In this document: piece by piece, positions 16,967 through 25,905 of the stretch | Position numbering within the stretch: the first letter of the stretch is position 1 | Layout of the letters: each line of letters starts with the position of its first letter | DNA from: Polyangium mundeleinium | GTDB taxonomy: Bacteria > Myxococcota_A > Polyangia > Polyangiales > Polyangiaceae | Length of the DNA stretch: 64,000 bases | Assembly (NCBI RefSeq): GCF_028369105.1 | Contig: NZ_JAQNDO010000001.1 | Location: forward strand, 6,480,501-6,544,500 | Reading direction: 5' to 3' | The notes under the pieces: generated by a model | What the model saw: only the letters and a program-made list of their open reading frames with translations | Databases searched by the model: none | What the model was told of the DNA's origin: nothing | Position numbers and translations under genes: made by a program

Positions 16967-18799
16967 ATGCATCGCCATGGCGTGTGTCGTTCCGCGACGA
17001 TGGTTCCTGCGAGGTTGGCCCTGGTCCTTTGTGCGTCCACGCTTGCGGGCTGCGCGTCCGCTCCTCCGCGGCCCCCCGCTGGAAAGGGAAACGCGGCGCG
17101 ACCAGAACCTGCTCGACCGAGCCGAAACCCGCTCTTTTCAATCACGGAGGCCGAGGCGTCGCCTCGCATGCGGTCGACGTCCCACGAACGCGTCGTCGAA
17201 CTCCGCTCCGAGGGCAAACATCATGCGCTCGAGCGGGTCGCCGAGGGCATCGTGCTCCTCTCGGATGCGACGGGGGTCCTCGGGTTTTTGAAGGCTCCGC
17301 CGGGGGAGACTTCGATTCGCTGGGCTGGTTTTGTCGAGAACGATGCGGTCCTTGTCCTTGGGGCGCGGCGCATCCATCGCGCGGCGACGCCTGCGGATGC
17401 GGTCGCTGGCACGTTCGAGGCCCTCGCCGAGCTCGATGCCGACGTCACGAGCCTCGTGTCTGCGGGGAGCCACGTCGTCGGCGCCGTGCCACGCGCGGGA
17501 GGAGCGGTCTACACGTCCCACGACGGGGGGAGAACCTTCCAGCGCATGAAACGACCTGGCAAGGTGGATATCGCGGCCATGGCTCTGCGCACCGATGGGG
17601 CCCTCGTGCTTGCCGTCGAGGATCCGCTTCCGCCGGGCATGGGGCGCGTGACCATGGAGGCGCGGACCTTCACCCGGCTCCCGGGCAGCGGTTTTCGCGC
17701 GGGTCCTGACGTCGACAGGAACCTCGTTTGGCAGCGCGGCGACACGATCCTGGCCCGCGTCGCCGACGCACCCTCACGCGCGAAGCTCCACGGGCTCGAC
17801 GCGAAGGGCCGATGGATTCCGATCGATCCGCCGAGCCCGTGGCTCGACTTCGCCTGGCCGGCCGTCACCTTCGGCCCGGGGGTCGAGCGGGATCGGCCCG
17901 GCTTGCCGACACCGCCGGTCCCAGGAAACGAGCCGGAAACGGGCTGGTTGCTCACCCACGGCTGGTCGGGGCTCCGGCTCCCGGACGAGTGCTCGAAAGC
18001 CCTGTGCCTCCGAAGCCGAAAGCCCGTCCCGAGCGCAGCCACCGTGCTCGCTTTTTCGGACGGACAATGCGCAAAGGCGCACAGCGAGCTGAAGCACGAG
18101 AGACGCGAGCACCGTTACCGGGGGGGCGGCGCGACGTACGCCCGCCACCGACGGGTCTGCGACACGAGCCATCCGCTCCTCCGCGGGGGAACGGTGTTCG
18201 TACGCCACGACGGCGAGGACCGGCTCACCCGGCTCCCGGCCTCGTGCGGCTCCGGGTGGGTGTCGGGCAACGAGCGGTCGGTCTTCGTTTATTGCGAGGG
18301 CGAGCGCGGGAGCGCGCCGGCGATGCTTCACGTCACGGAGACGGGGCACATCGAGTCCCTCGCGTCGAAGGTGCCGGCCCACCTGGAGCTCAAGGGCGCG
18401 GAGGTCGCCGGCGACGGAACGACGGTGCTCTTCGTGAACGACGGGGCCTGGTTGTGCAGCCCGGGGAAGCCCGCCTCGTGCGCTCCGATCGAGCGGGATC
18501 GTCTTCTCGCGGCGCGTCCTCTGCCGCGTGGACGTGCGCTCCTCGCGAGGGAAGGGGCGAACGAGGGCGAGCTTGCCCTCGAGGTCGTGGGGGAGCGCGT
18601 ACCGGCGCGCGTCACGGTGACGGTGCCCGAACGCGTGTTCGAGCTGGAAGTGACCGAGGCCGGCCATGTTCGGTTGTGGCTCGGCGTCCCGTCCGGTGAG
18701 GTCGCCCCCGTGGAGATCGCCGGGGAGCGCCGCGACGCGCGTGCCTTCCTTGTCCGCGTCGATGGGACGCTGGACCCCGAGGAAACGGCGACCCCCTGA
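16967..18799 (+). CDS. Large lipoprotein of unknown function
   Basis: 610 residues. The N-terminus carries a lipoprotein signal, VPARLALVLCASTLAGC, followed by a Pro/Ala linker, so it is exported and lipid-anchored. The body reads like a WD/BNR-type propeller: repeated segments such as VYTSHDGGRTFQRM and FVRHDGEDRLTRL, with strand-turn-strand periodicity. 'TSHDGGRTF' is a BNR/sialidase-type Asp-box. Four Cys in the middle (DECSKALCL, DGQCAKA, HRRVCDTS) may form disulfides. I know of no named family. The ATG at 16967 follows AGGGGA; ATG at 17000 would also keep the signal peptide. It is expressed in the same direction as the cytochrome lipoprotein downstream (150-bp gap). Confidence 0.7.
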   Translation: MHRHGVCRSATMVPARLALVLCASTLAGCASAPPRPPAGKGNAARPEPARPSRNPLFSITEAEASPRMRSTSHERVVELRSEGKHHALERVAEGIVLLSDATGVLGFLKAPPGETSIRWAGFVENDAVLVLGARRIHRAATPADAVAGTFEALAELDADVTSLVSAGSHVVGAVPRAGGAVYTSHDGGRTFQRMKRPGKVDIAAMALRTDGALVLAVEDPLPPGMGRVTMEARTFTRLPGSGFRAGPDVDRNLVWQRGDTILARVADAPSRAKLHGLDAKGRWIPIDPPSPWLDFAWPAVTFGPGVERDRPGLPTPPVPGNEPETGWLLTHGWSGLRLPDECSKALCLRSRKPVPSAATVLAFSDGQCAKAHSELKHERREHRYRGGGATYARHRRVCDTSHPLLRGGTVFVRHDGEDRLTRLPASCGSGWVSGNERSVFVYCEGERGSAPAMLHVTETGHIESLASKVPAHLELKGAEVAGDGTTVLFVNDGAWLCSPGKPASCAPIERDRLLAARPLPRGRALLAREGANEGELALEVVGERVPARVTVTVPERVFELEVTEAGHVRLWLGVPSGEVAPVEIAGERRDARAFLVRVDGTLDPEETATP

Positions 18800-18949
18800 G
18801 ACCACGGCCGCGGCGTGGAGCAGAGAAGCCAATCCTTTCGCCACCTTGGAGAGCCCTCGAAAAAAGTCGACCGCCTTGTCGATCTCGCGCCCCCTCGTTC
18901 GACGTGAAGACAGCGCCAGGGCGAAACGCCCGGTCGAGGGAGAAGAGAC

Positions 18950-19417
18950 ATGAACAGGAAGCGCATCTCGATGGCCGTGTGTCTGTTCGTCGCCGCGTGT
19001 GGGGGAGAGGACCCGGAGCCCGCCGCGGAGCCGATAGCCTACAAGGACATGAGCTTCGCGGAGCGTGTCGTCTTCATGAACGACGTCGTCCTGCCGGAGA
19101 TGAAGGAGGTCTTCGTCGCGTTCGACCCCAAGTTCGAGGCCATGGACTGCGCGACCTGCCACGGCCAGGGCGCGACCGATGGCACCTATACGATGCCGAG
19201 CGCGCAAATCGCCCCGCTCCCCGGCACGGAGGAGGCGTTCCTCGAATACGTCAAGGATCCGGAGGCTGCGCGGTGGAGCCAGTTCATGTTCGACGAGGTC
19301 ATGACGCGCATGGCCGACTTGATCCAGGTCCCCACGTACAACCCCGAGACCCACGCGGACGGGTTCTCGTGCGCCGGTTGCCATACGATGGAGGTTCCGC
19401 CGGGGGGGACTCCCTGA
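18950..19417 (+). CDS. Di-haem c-type cytochrome lipoprotein
   Basis: 155 residues. Signal peptide with lipobox FVAAC (C17), then two haem-c attachment motifs: CATCH (67-71) and CAGCH (141-145). The spacing and the all-helical sequence between them suggest a small periplasmic or outer-membrane di-haem electron carrier. Axial Met candidates are plentiful (M75-region and C-terminal M147). The ATG at 18950 has AGGGAGAAGAGAC directly upstream. No oxidase or haem-maturation genes are nearby, so the electron partner is unknown. Placement after the 610-residue lipoprotein may reflect a shared transcript, but the 150-bp gap argues for its own promoter. Confidence 0.82.
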   Translation: MNRKRISMAVCLFVAACGGEDPEPAAEPIAYKDMSFAERVVFMNDVVLPEMKEVFVAFDPKFEAMDCATCHGQGATDGTYTMPSAQIAPLPGTEEAFLEYVKDPEAARWSQFMFDEVMTRMADLIQVPTYNPETHADGFSCAGCHTMEVPPGGTP

Positions 19418-19778
19418 GGCGGGGAGCCGCCGACTTGGAAAGAACAGAATCGGTCGGCGCCCGAGGCTCCACCATCGCCTCGTCGTCGCCTGCGCCGCTT
19501 GCACCGTCGTGCCCCCCGCACCGGCATCCCCCCCGCCCGCGGCTCCGGCTGCGACGGCCCCTGCTGCTGCCGCTCCACCCGTCCCCTCGGCTGCGGCGCA
19601 GGCTTCGAGCGCGCCGCAGCCCGCCCCCGCGGACGTCACGCCCGCCGGGCCTCCGCCCTACCCGGAGGCGTGGATCCACGAAGCCGAGACGACGAACGAA
19701 TCGCTGAGCTCCGGCTGACGCTGCGCTTCCACGACAAGTGCTGAAGGCGCGCACGACGCGCGCCCCGGCATCCCGCGA
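19418..19778 (+). other. Gap with a Pro/Ala-rich, lipoprotein-like frame lacking a start
   Basis: No firm gene lies in these 361 bp. One plus-strand frame (about 19440-19718, stop at 19716-19718) reads HHRLVVACAACTVVPPAP followed by a Pro/Ala linker and ends PPPYPEAWIHEAETTNESLS. That looks like the end of a lipoprotein signal (h-region, Cys, Pro/Ala linker), but the frame has no ATG, GTG or TTG in front of the hydrophobic run; the only start is GTG at 19509, after it. It may be a decayed or frameshifted lipoprotein gene, a 69-residue protein starting at 19509, or chance. Confidence 0.35.
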
Positions 19779-20234
19779 CTACCAGACCGCGCCAGCGACC
19801 TGCTTGGTGGTGGCCATGAGGCGGTTGAACAGGTTGGTCAGGCCAATCATCAGGGTCAAGGCCGCCAGCCCTTGCTCGTCGTAATGCTTGGTGGCCTCGT
19901 TCCAGATCTCGTCCGGGACCGGATCCGACCGATCGCTGAGCCGCGTGGCGGCCTCGGCGAGCGCCAGCGCGGCGCGTTCGGCCTCGGTGAAGTAGGGCGC
20001 TTCCCGCCAGGCCGCCACGGCAAACAGCCGTTCGTCTGTCTCGCCGGCCTTCTTGGCGTTGCGCGCGCCCGAGTCGACGCAATAACTGCATCCATTGATC
20101 TGGCTCGCGCGCAGATGGACAAGCTCGAGCGTCCTTTCCGGCACGCCGCCTTTCTTCGCGGCCTTGATCACATTGAGAAGGGCGGGCATCGCCTCGGGAA
20201 GGATCACCGCCGGGTTTTTCATCCGTGCCTGCAT
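19779..20234 (-). CDS. AhpD-like / carboxymuconolactone decarboxylase family protein
   Basis: 151 residues. It has the AhpD-core motif INGCSYCVDSG with redox Cys49 and Cys52, then AAWREAPYFTEAERAALALAEAATRL and the helical C-terminus. AhpD-type proteins reduce peroxides or act as thiol-dependent reductases in the cytoplasm. Oddly, the His that normally sits four residues after the second Cys is Gly56 here, so the proton relay of classical AhpD is incomplete. The ATG at 20234 has AGGAGAGG just upstream. It is a single gene, convergent with the gap region and divergent from the lipoprotein at 20391. Confidence 0.88.
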   Translation of the reverse strand: MQARMKNPAVILPEAMPALLNVIKAAKKGGVPERTLELVHLRASQINGCSYCVDSGARNAKKAGETDERLFAVAAWREAPYFTEAERAALALAEAATRLSDRSDPVPDEIWNEATKHYDEQGLAALTLMIGLTNLFNRLMATTKQVAGAVW

Positions 20235-20390
20235 CGTTCCTCTCCTGGGTCAGATCGACTGGGAATCGTCCAGCACTTCGATGACGGACCGCGACGAGGG
20301 AATGTGACCGACGGACGAAAATAACTTCCTGGCCGAGCGCTTCGAGGCCCACCGCACCCATGTTCGACGTGGTGTGGTAGGCTTGCCGCC

Positions 20391-21449
20391 ATGGCGCGCA
20401 AGGCGAAGGGGCGGGGGCAGAGCGGAAAGCCGTGCGCGCTCCTCGTGGCCACGCTCGTCGCGGCGCTCTCGGGGTGTGGTCCGCAGGAGTGTCACAGCAC
20501 GCTGCTCGAAGTGCAGCACACGGCGGCGGGTGTTCCGAGCCCAGCGATCGCGCCCGGGGCGACCACCGAGCTGCATTTGCTGGGGCTGCGTCGCCTTGGC
20601 TGCGACGGTTCGCTGAGCGCCAGCGCGTACTTCCCGCTGCGCGTGACGAGCGAAGCGCCCGCGACGCTCGAGGTCGTCGAGCAGCGCCCTGGTCGGCTCG
20701 TCGTGCGCGGGCATGCGGCCGGCGCCGCGACGCTGGTCCTCGAGGGCCACGGCGAGCGCGCGCGTTTTTCCGTGGTCGTTGCGCCCGCGGTCCGCGCGGA
20801 GATCCTATCGCCGCTCGCCGGCGCGACCACGGCGGCGCCCGTCTTGCTTCTGGTCGGCGCCGACGTACGGCTGCCGGTTCGCGCCCGCGACGCGCAGGGG
20901 CGGGACGTGGTCGGCGATCGCGCCATCGAGGCCACGCGCGCCGAGGGGGCCGTGACGTTGTTCCCGGGCACAGAGGCGGATCTTCACCTTCGCGCCGAGC
21001 GCGCGGGCGAGGGTCGAATTGCGCTGCTTGGCACGTCGATCCGGACGGAGTCGGTCGAGCCGAGCGCGGTCGCGGCGATCGACCTGGACCTTCAGGCGGA
21101 CGATACCAGCATCGGTTATGGCTGCATCCCCCCGGCGCCACGCTTCGACCAGCCGGTGAGCCACCTGCACACAGGCGAGCGGCCGTTTCTTTTCGTGCGG
21201 CTGCGCGCGAGCGACGGCCGCGCGATTGCAGGGATCGTGGAGGCGCCGCGCTCGGCGACGCCGGAGGTCTGCACCGTCGCGCCCGCAAAGGCGCCGGAGC
21301 GCGCGCGCGAGGTTCTCGAATTCCACCTGCCGCACGCGCGTGACTATCAACGTTCGGCGTGGGAGCTTCGCGCCGTCGCGCGCGGCACCTGCCGTGTCGA
21401 GGCGCGCGTCGGCGAGATCGTCGCGCAAACGCTCGTCGAGGTCGACTGA
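20391..21449 (+). CDS. Lipoprotein with Ig-like/beta-sandwich repeats, unknown function
   Basis: 352 residues. The signal peptide CALLVATLVAALSGCG has lipobox LSGC. The mature part is beta-rich with segments such as PRLVVRGHAAGAATLVLEGHG and AERAGEGRIALLG, typical of Ig-like or cadherin-like 'Big' modules in which each domain ends 'G.A.l.l.g'. Four Cys (PQECHST, RLGCDGS, GYGCIPP, PEVCTVA and GTCRVE) suggest disulfides in the mature protein. I do not recognise a named family. It converges with the membrane-associated lipoprotein at 21454-22650 with only 4 bp between their stops. Confidence 0.65.
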   Translation: MARKAKGRGQSGKPCALLVATLVAALSGCGPQECHSTLLEVQHTAAGVPSPAIAPGATTELHLLGLRRLGCDGSLSASAYFPLRVTSEAPATLEVVEQRPGRLVVRGHAAGAATLVLEGHGERARFSVVVAPAVRAEILSPLAGATTAAPVLLLVGADVRLPVRARDAQGRDVVGDRAIEATRAEGAVTLFPGTEADLHLRAERAGEGRIALLGTSIRTESVEPSAVAAIDLDLQADDTSIGYGCIPPAPRFDQPVSHLHTGERPFLFVRLRASDGRAIAGIVEAPRSATPEVCTVAPAKAPERAREVLEFHLPHARDYQRSAWELRAVARGTCRVEARVGEIVAQTLVEVD

Positions 21450-21453
21450 ACGG

Positions 21454-22650
21454 TCATTCGTGCTCCGTCGCCCGCAGGAGCAGCTTCTTGATCGTGTCCC
21501 CGTCGAGCACCGTGAATACGGACGATTGGCCTTCGTGATGCACGTAGATCCCCGTTTGTAGGGCGATCGCGAGGGCGAGCAGCTTGACCGCCGGCATTCC
21601 CTCGGGCTTGCTGCCTTCGCCCTCGACGGCGCGGAGGGATGCCTCGTCCGTGTACACGGCGAGGTTGCCCTCGTGGCGGGGCATCTTCCCACTCGCGTTG
21701 TTGAAATAGAGGACCGAGCGCAAAAGCTCCCGTTCGAAGACCTCGTGCGCCTTGGCATGATCCATCCCGTAGGCCTCGGGCGTCCATATCGCGATCAGCG
21801 CGGGGCCGAGCTTCTCGTTGTTCGGGATCCCCGTCGTGAGGGCAGGATCCAGCGTCTTCGCCATGCGGATCTCGGGGACCGCCGTTCCCTCCGCGGGCGC
21901 CGAGGCGCGCGGACGCTGGCCCTCCACGGCATTTCGCACGTGCTCCTCGGTCGCGAGGCGCTGGAACTTGTTTTCCATGCGCACCTCGGCGAGCTTCGCG
22001 GCCTGCCTCAGGGCAGCGTCCTGCTCGCGCACAGCTTGCCCTCGTACGTAAAATCCACCAACCCCCACAGCCATGAAGCCCAGGGACACGGCCCCCGTCA
22101 CGGCCGACGGGACAGGGGGCGATGGGTCATTCTTCGTGGCCGCGAACAACACGCCCGCGCCGAGCATCCCGACGATCCCGACGATCCCCAGGCCGAGCCC
22201 GATGTTTTTCTTGCTTTGCGCGCGGAGCACGTCCGTTTCGTAAAGCTCGAGGGCGCGGGCGTGGCTCTGGCGGACGCGCTCGCGCTCCTGGTCGTACGCC
22301 GCCTCGAACGCAGCATCCCGGGCGATGCGCAGGGCGCTGAGCGCGTCGATCTCCGTGTCGCCTTGGTAGACGTGCCATTCGTGGAACGGGACCTCGGTCG
22401 GCTCCGTCGTGTAGACGACCTCCTTGCCCACGTACCTGCCGCTCGCGCTGTAGACCTGACGCTCGCCGACACGGACCTTCTTGTCGACCGTGCGCACGGA
22501 GTCCTTGACCTCGAAGCGGAGGGGCTTCCCATTCGACAGATGCGAGACCTGGTACTCGTACATCGCGGGCGCCTGCGGCGGCGCCGGCGGCGCGCAACCT
22601 CCGAGCGCGGCGCCGATGCCGATGACGAGCCCCCCAACCACCTTCCTCAT
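21454..22650 (-). CDS. Lipoprotein with two internal membrane segments, unknown function
   Basis: 398 residues from ATG 22650. The lipobox is AALGGC. A Pro-rich stretch and a beta segment follow (SVRTVDKKVRVGERQVYSA), then a charged helix and two hydrophobic segments, GLGLGIVGIVGMLGAGVLFA and VTGAVSLGFMAVGVGGFYV, separated by a short Pro loop; the C-terminal half is soluble. Two-helix insertions of this type are common in myxobacterial proteins of unknown role. An alternative ATG at 22674 has a GAGG about 8 bases upstream and would extend the signal by eight residues. It is divergent from the winged-helix/AAA/FtsK operon across a 415-bp gap. Confidence 0.65.
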   Translation of the reverse strand: MRKVVGGLVIGIGAALGGCAPPAPPQAPAMYEYQVSHLSNGKPLRFEVKDSVRTVDKKVRVGERQVYSASGRYVGKEVVYTTEPTEVPFHEWHVYQGDTEIDALSALRIARDAAFEAAYDQERERVRQSHARALELYETDVLRAQSKKNIGLGLGIVGIVGMLGAGVLFAATKNDPSPPVPSAVTGAVSLGFMAVGVGGFYVRGQAVREQDAALRQAAKLAEVRMENKFQRLATEEHVRNAVEGQRPRASAPAEGTAVPEIRMAKTLDPALTTGIPNNEKLGPALIAIWTPEAYGMDHAKAHEVFERELLRSVLYFNNASGKMPRHEGNLAVYTDEASLRAVEGEGSKPEGMPAVKLLALAIALQTGIYVHHEGQSSVFTVLDGDTIKKLLLRATEHE

Positions 22651-23065
22651 CGATTCTGTGGATCCAGGATGCATGCGCATGACCTCGGTTGCTCCCCTGA
22701 CAAAAGCCATGCCAGCATCCGAGAGACGCACGCGCAGCCGCAGAACCGAGGGGTCTGTCGCCGGACGCAGTCACGCCGTCATGACACTTCGGTGTCATGC
22801 GCGCGTACCACTGTATCGTCCGCGTACCACAAACCAGGTCGAGGGCCCCCCGAGGGGTTCGGCGAGGCGGACGAGCCCGCCGCCGAGGTCGAGGCGCCTT
22901 TGACCGCGCTCGACGGGCGCCCTGCGTTCGTCGAAACCGCAAGACTCCTTACGGAGCCCCCCCGCGTCGATCCTCCGTGAATCGCCGGTGGCTCCGTCCA
23001 CGTTTGTCGCCGGACTTGAAGACCCGCGCCGTCTGATTAAGGTAGGCGGTTCCAGGAGGACAAAC
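22651..23065. promoter_or_regulatory. 415-bp divergent intergenic region before the nuclease-FtsK operon
   Basis: No gene is supported here. It must hold the promoters of the lipoprotein (minus strand) and of the three-gene operon (plus strand). I see the hairpin/palindrome at 22780-22799, a 10-bp direct repeat CGCGTACCAC at 22802-22811 and 22821-22830, and a weak sigma70-like pair TTGAAG (23016-23021) and TAAGGT (23038-23043) with a 16-bp spacer. The ribosome site AGGAGG at 23054-23059 sits six bases before the GTG at 23066. The promoter call is tentative. Confidence 0.4.
22780..22799. repeat. Perfect inverted repeat with TTCG loop
   Basis: CATGACACTTCGGTGTCATG is an 8-bp perfect stem around a C(TTCG)G loop, a very stable RNA tetraloop. 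No T-tract follows on either strand. It could be an operator dyad or an RNA hairpin. The CGCGTACCAC direct repeat begins three bases after it. Confidence 0.7.
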
Positions 23066-23926
23066 GTGTCGAAGAAAAACCCTCCACCGGCAGCCAGCGT
23101 ATCGGAGGCCGATCTGCGCCTCGTGTTGCGGGACGCCCTCGCGCGTCTCGCCAAACCCACGTCCGCCGCAGAGCTGCGCAAGGCGCTGCCCAAGCCGTAC
23201 CAGCAGCCCCTCGCGGAGATCACGCGCCACCTCGTCGAGCTCGCACGTGAGCCGGGCGTCTTCGTGTTCCAGGACGGAAAGACCTCCAGGTACTCCCTGC
23301 AGGATGCTCGGGAGACCGCCGCGCGAGCCGTCCTCACCACGCTGAGCCACGGACCGCTGCCGAAGGCGAGCCTCCAGGCCGGCGTGAAGCGCACGGCGCC
23401 CGGCTTCGAGAAGGCGCTGCCTGCGGCGCTCGACGACTTGCTCGCGCGCGGCGCCGTGCGTGAACACCCGAAGGTCGGCAAGCACCCGGCTCGTTACGGA
23501 CGCGAGCCGCCCGATGCCACGCCGTTCCTCGCCAAAGCCCTCCAGGAGATGCAGGCCGTCCACAAAAAGCTCGCGCCGTGCGGGGTGACCAAGGCCGCGC
23601 TGTACGCGGCCCTCGGCCACGCGCTCGGGGTGACGAAGGCGGGCGGGGAGGGGGCCACCGACGACGACGCCGTGCTCGCAGCGCTGCGCGAGCTTGCTTC
23701 GCGCGAACCTCCGGGCGCATTGCTCAGCGTGCGCGCGCTTCGCGGGCTCGGGCCGCTCTCCAAGCCGCGCTTCGACAGCGCCGTGCTGCGTCTGTCCCGC
23801 GCCGGCAAGGTGGTGCTGCACCACCACGACTTCCCGGCGAGCTTGCCCGAGACCGAGCGGGCCGAGCTGGTCCAAGACGAGCGCGGCACGCACTACGTGG
23901 GCATCGCACCGGGGAGGAGCGCATGA
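23066..23926 (+). CDS. Winged-helix-repeat protein of the nuclease-FtsK operon
   Basis: 286 residues from GTG 23066, fixed by AGGAGG six bases upstream. It appears to be built from tandem winged-helix-like modules: about 10-75 (LRLVLRDALARLAKPTSAAELRKAL..., ending FVFQDGKTSRYSL), about 85-140 (AVLTTLSHGPLPKASLQAGV..., ending GKHPARYG) and about 205-280 (LSVRALRGLGPLSKPRFDSAVLRL..., ending ERGTHYVGIA). Each ends in a short beta 'wing' followed by an Arg/Tyr strand. This suggests DNA binding or a protein-docking adaptor. No enzyme motif is present. Its stop overlaps the ATG of the AAA+ gene (ATGA at 23923-23926), so the two are translationally coupled. I know of no named family. Confidence 0.75.
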   Translation: MSKKNPPPAASVSEADLRLVLRDALARLAKPTSAAELRKALPKPYQQPLAEITRHLVELAREPGVFVFQDGKTSRYSLQDARETAARAVLTTLSHGPLPKASLQAGVKRTAPGFEKALPAALDDLLARGAVREHPKVGKHPARYGREPPDATPFLAKALQEMQAVHKKLAPCGVTKAALYAALGHALGVTKAGGEGATDDDAVLAALRELASREPPGALLSVRALRGLGPLSKPRFDSAVLRLSRAGKVVLHHHDFPASLPETERAELVQDERGTHYVGIAPGRSA

Positions 23927-25896
23927 CCGAGCTCTCAACCCTGCCAAACCCGTTTCAGGGCAACGTCGTGCTGGATGCCTGGAGCGCGACCGTCGACGTC
24001 GCCGCCATCCACCAGGGTCCCTTCCAGCAGTGCCTGCAATCGCTCGACAGCGCGTCGCGGGGCACCCCGGATTCGATCTTGATCTTCGGACCCGCGGGCT
24101 CGGGCAAGACGCACCTGCTCGCCCGTCTCCAGCGGCACCTCGTGGAGACCGCCAACGCGGCGCCCGACGGCACGCTGCGCTGCGTGTTCGTGTCGGTGAA
24201 GCTCCAGACGAACGCGCAGCTCCTCTGGCAACACGTACGCCGCCGCCTGACGATCGACCTCCTGCGCAAGCAACAAGGGCTGACCCAGCTCCAGCGCCTC
24301 ATGGCCCATCAGGTCGCTTCCCAGCGCGGAGAGCCGCCGAAGCGATGGGTGCGCGCGCTGCGTGTCTTCACCGGGACCGACGGCGAGTCCGTGACCGACT
24401 ACCTGGAGGAGGTCGCGCAGCGGCTGGAGCTCAGCCGCAACCTTTGTGTCGTCCTCGATCACCTGGTCCACAACCGCTTTCCCATGGATGCGACGGCGTG
24501 GCTCTGCGGCGACAGCCTGCCGGAGTCGGCGCTCGGTCGCCTCGGCCTGGCCACCGAGGAGCAGGAGGATCGCGAGGAGGCGGCGCGGCAGGTCGTCATC
24601 GCGCTCTGCAAGCTCGCGGGAGAGACGCTGCCCATCGTCTTCTGCTTCGATCAAATCGAGGCCTTGCAGCAGAGCCGCGACGATCATGACTCGCTCTTCC
24701 GCTTCGGCCGCATGGCCGCCGATCTCTCCGAGGCCGATCGCAACGTGCTCTTGATCTCGTGCGTGCAGAGCGCGTTCGTCGAGCTCTTGAACACCGGCGT
24801 GCGCGAGGCGGATCGCGACCGGATCTTCAAGCGACGTTCGGTCCTCGAACCACTCACGCGCGAGCAGGTCGAGGCGCTGCTCGTGCATCGCCTCGATCGC
24901 GTCGAGGCCCTGCGCGATCGACGCAAGAAGCACGGCGGCTCGCGCGTCCATCCGTTCAGCGACGCCTTCCTCGCAGAGCTCTCGCAAACGTCGCCCTGCG
25001 TGCCGCGGCGGGTGCTGGCCGCCGCGGCCACGGCCTTCGAGCGGCTCCAGCGCGGCGAGCCGGAGCTTCGCGACGAGGCGCCGCCGGAGCCCGCGCGGGT
25101 CGAGGTCTTCCTGCGCGACACGTTCGCGGCGCGACGGTCGAGTGCGATCCAGACCGTCAAGCCCGAGGAGAGCCGCGACACGCTCCTGCACGGCCTGCCC
25201 ATGCTCTGGGCGCTGCGAGGACAGAAGACGCAGCCGCTGCGGCCCCCAGGCGTCGATCTGCTCCTGCCTTCGGGCCGCGGGCCGATCCGCGTGACCGTCT
25301 GCAACGAGTCGAACATGACGAGCCTCGCCGCGCACCTGCGCCAGGTCATGCAAGCGGCCGGGGGGAGCAAGTCCTCGCACGGCCGCCACGTGATCCTGCG
25401 AGACCCGCGCCTGCCCATCACGCGCACGGCCAAGAAGACGCAGGAGTACCTCGCGGAGCTGGAGAAGCGAGGCGCGCGGGTCGTCAAGCCGAGCGTCGAG
25501 GCGCTGGCCGCGCTCGAAGCGCTGCGCTCCCTCCTGTCGGACGCGCGCGCGGGCGATCTGGCGGAGCGCGGCGAGGTGGTGAGCGAAGGCGCTGTGAGCG
25601 CTTGGCTCGCGCAAAACCTCGACGACGCGCTCACCGATCTCATCGAGGCCCTCGACGAGGGCGAAACGCGCGCAGAAGCGTCGCGCGAGAGCCGGCTCGA
25701 GCGTGATCTCGACGATGTGCTCCTGCGTCGCTTCGTGGTCGGTCTGGAGGCGCTGGCGACCGAGCTGGGCTGCTCCGGCGACGACGCGCTCGCCGCAGCG
25801 CGACGCCATCGCGAGCGGATCGGCGTGCTCGAAGGACCACCTGTCGTGCTGTTCGCGTACGTCCCGGCGGAGTCGCTGGGCCACGCTGCCGAGTGA
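23923..25896 (+). CDS. AAA+ ATPase of the nuclease-FtsK operon
   Basis: 657 residues. The N-terminal AAA+/ORC-Cdc6-like module has Walker A GPAGSGKT (56-63) and a Walker B-like strand IVFCFDQIE (238-246). A sensor-type strand NVLLISCVQSAF follows, then a winged/lid helical part with KRRSVLEPLTREQVEALLVHRL. This resembles the Orc/Cdc6 or STAND-like layout. The C-terminal half (about 400-657) contains a beta-rich segment (VDLLLPSGRGPIRVTVC...) and a Rossmann-like strand, RHVILRDPRLPITRTAKKTQEYL. There is no nuclease motif in this subunit that I can see. The ATG overlaps the winged-helix gene, and the FtsK gene begins 9 bp after its stop, so all three are probably made together. Confidence 0.8.
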   Translation: MTELSTLPNPFQGNVVLDAWSATVDVAAIHQGPFQQCLQSLDSASRGTPDSILIFGPAGSGKTHLLARLQRHLVETANAAPDGTLRCVFVSVKLQTNAQLLWQHVRRRLTIDLLRKQQGLTQLQRLMAHQVASQRGEPPKRWVRALRVFTGTDGESVTDYLEEVAQRLELSRNLCVVLDHLVHNRFPMDATAWLCGDSLPESALGRLGLATEEQEDREEAARQVVIALCKLAGETLPIVFCFDQIEALQQSRDDHDSLFRFGRMAADLSEADRNVLLISCVQSAFVELLNTGVREADRDRIFKRRSVLEPLTREQVEALLVHRLDRVEALRDRRKKHGGSRVHPFSDAFLAELSQTSPCVPRRVLAAAATAFERLQRGEPELRDEAPPEPARVEVFLRDTFAARRSSAIQTVKPEESRDTLLHGLPMLWALRGQKTQPLRPPGVDLLLPSGRGPIRVTVCNESNMTSLAAHLRQVMQAAGGSKSSHGRHVILRDPRLPITRTAKKTQEYLAELEKRGARVVKPSVEALAALEALRSLLSDARAGDLAERGEVVSEGAVSAWLAQNLDDALTDLIEALDEGETRAEASRESRLERDLDDVLLRRFVVGLEALATELGCSGDDALAAARRHRERIGVLEGPPVVLFAYVPAESLGHAAE

Positions 25897-25905
25897 GGGA
25901 GACGC

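Noticed and set aside
22797..23036. A 79-residue reading frame in the gap before the winged-helix gene
   Set aside because: Arg-rich, no plausible ribosome site and overlapping the hairpin and direct repeats; most likely chance.
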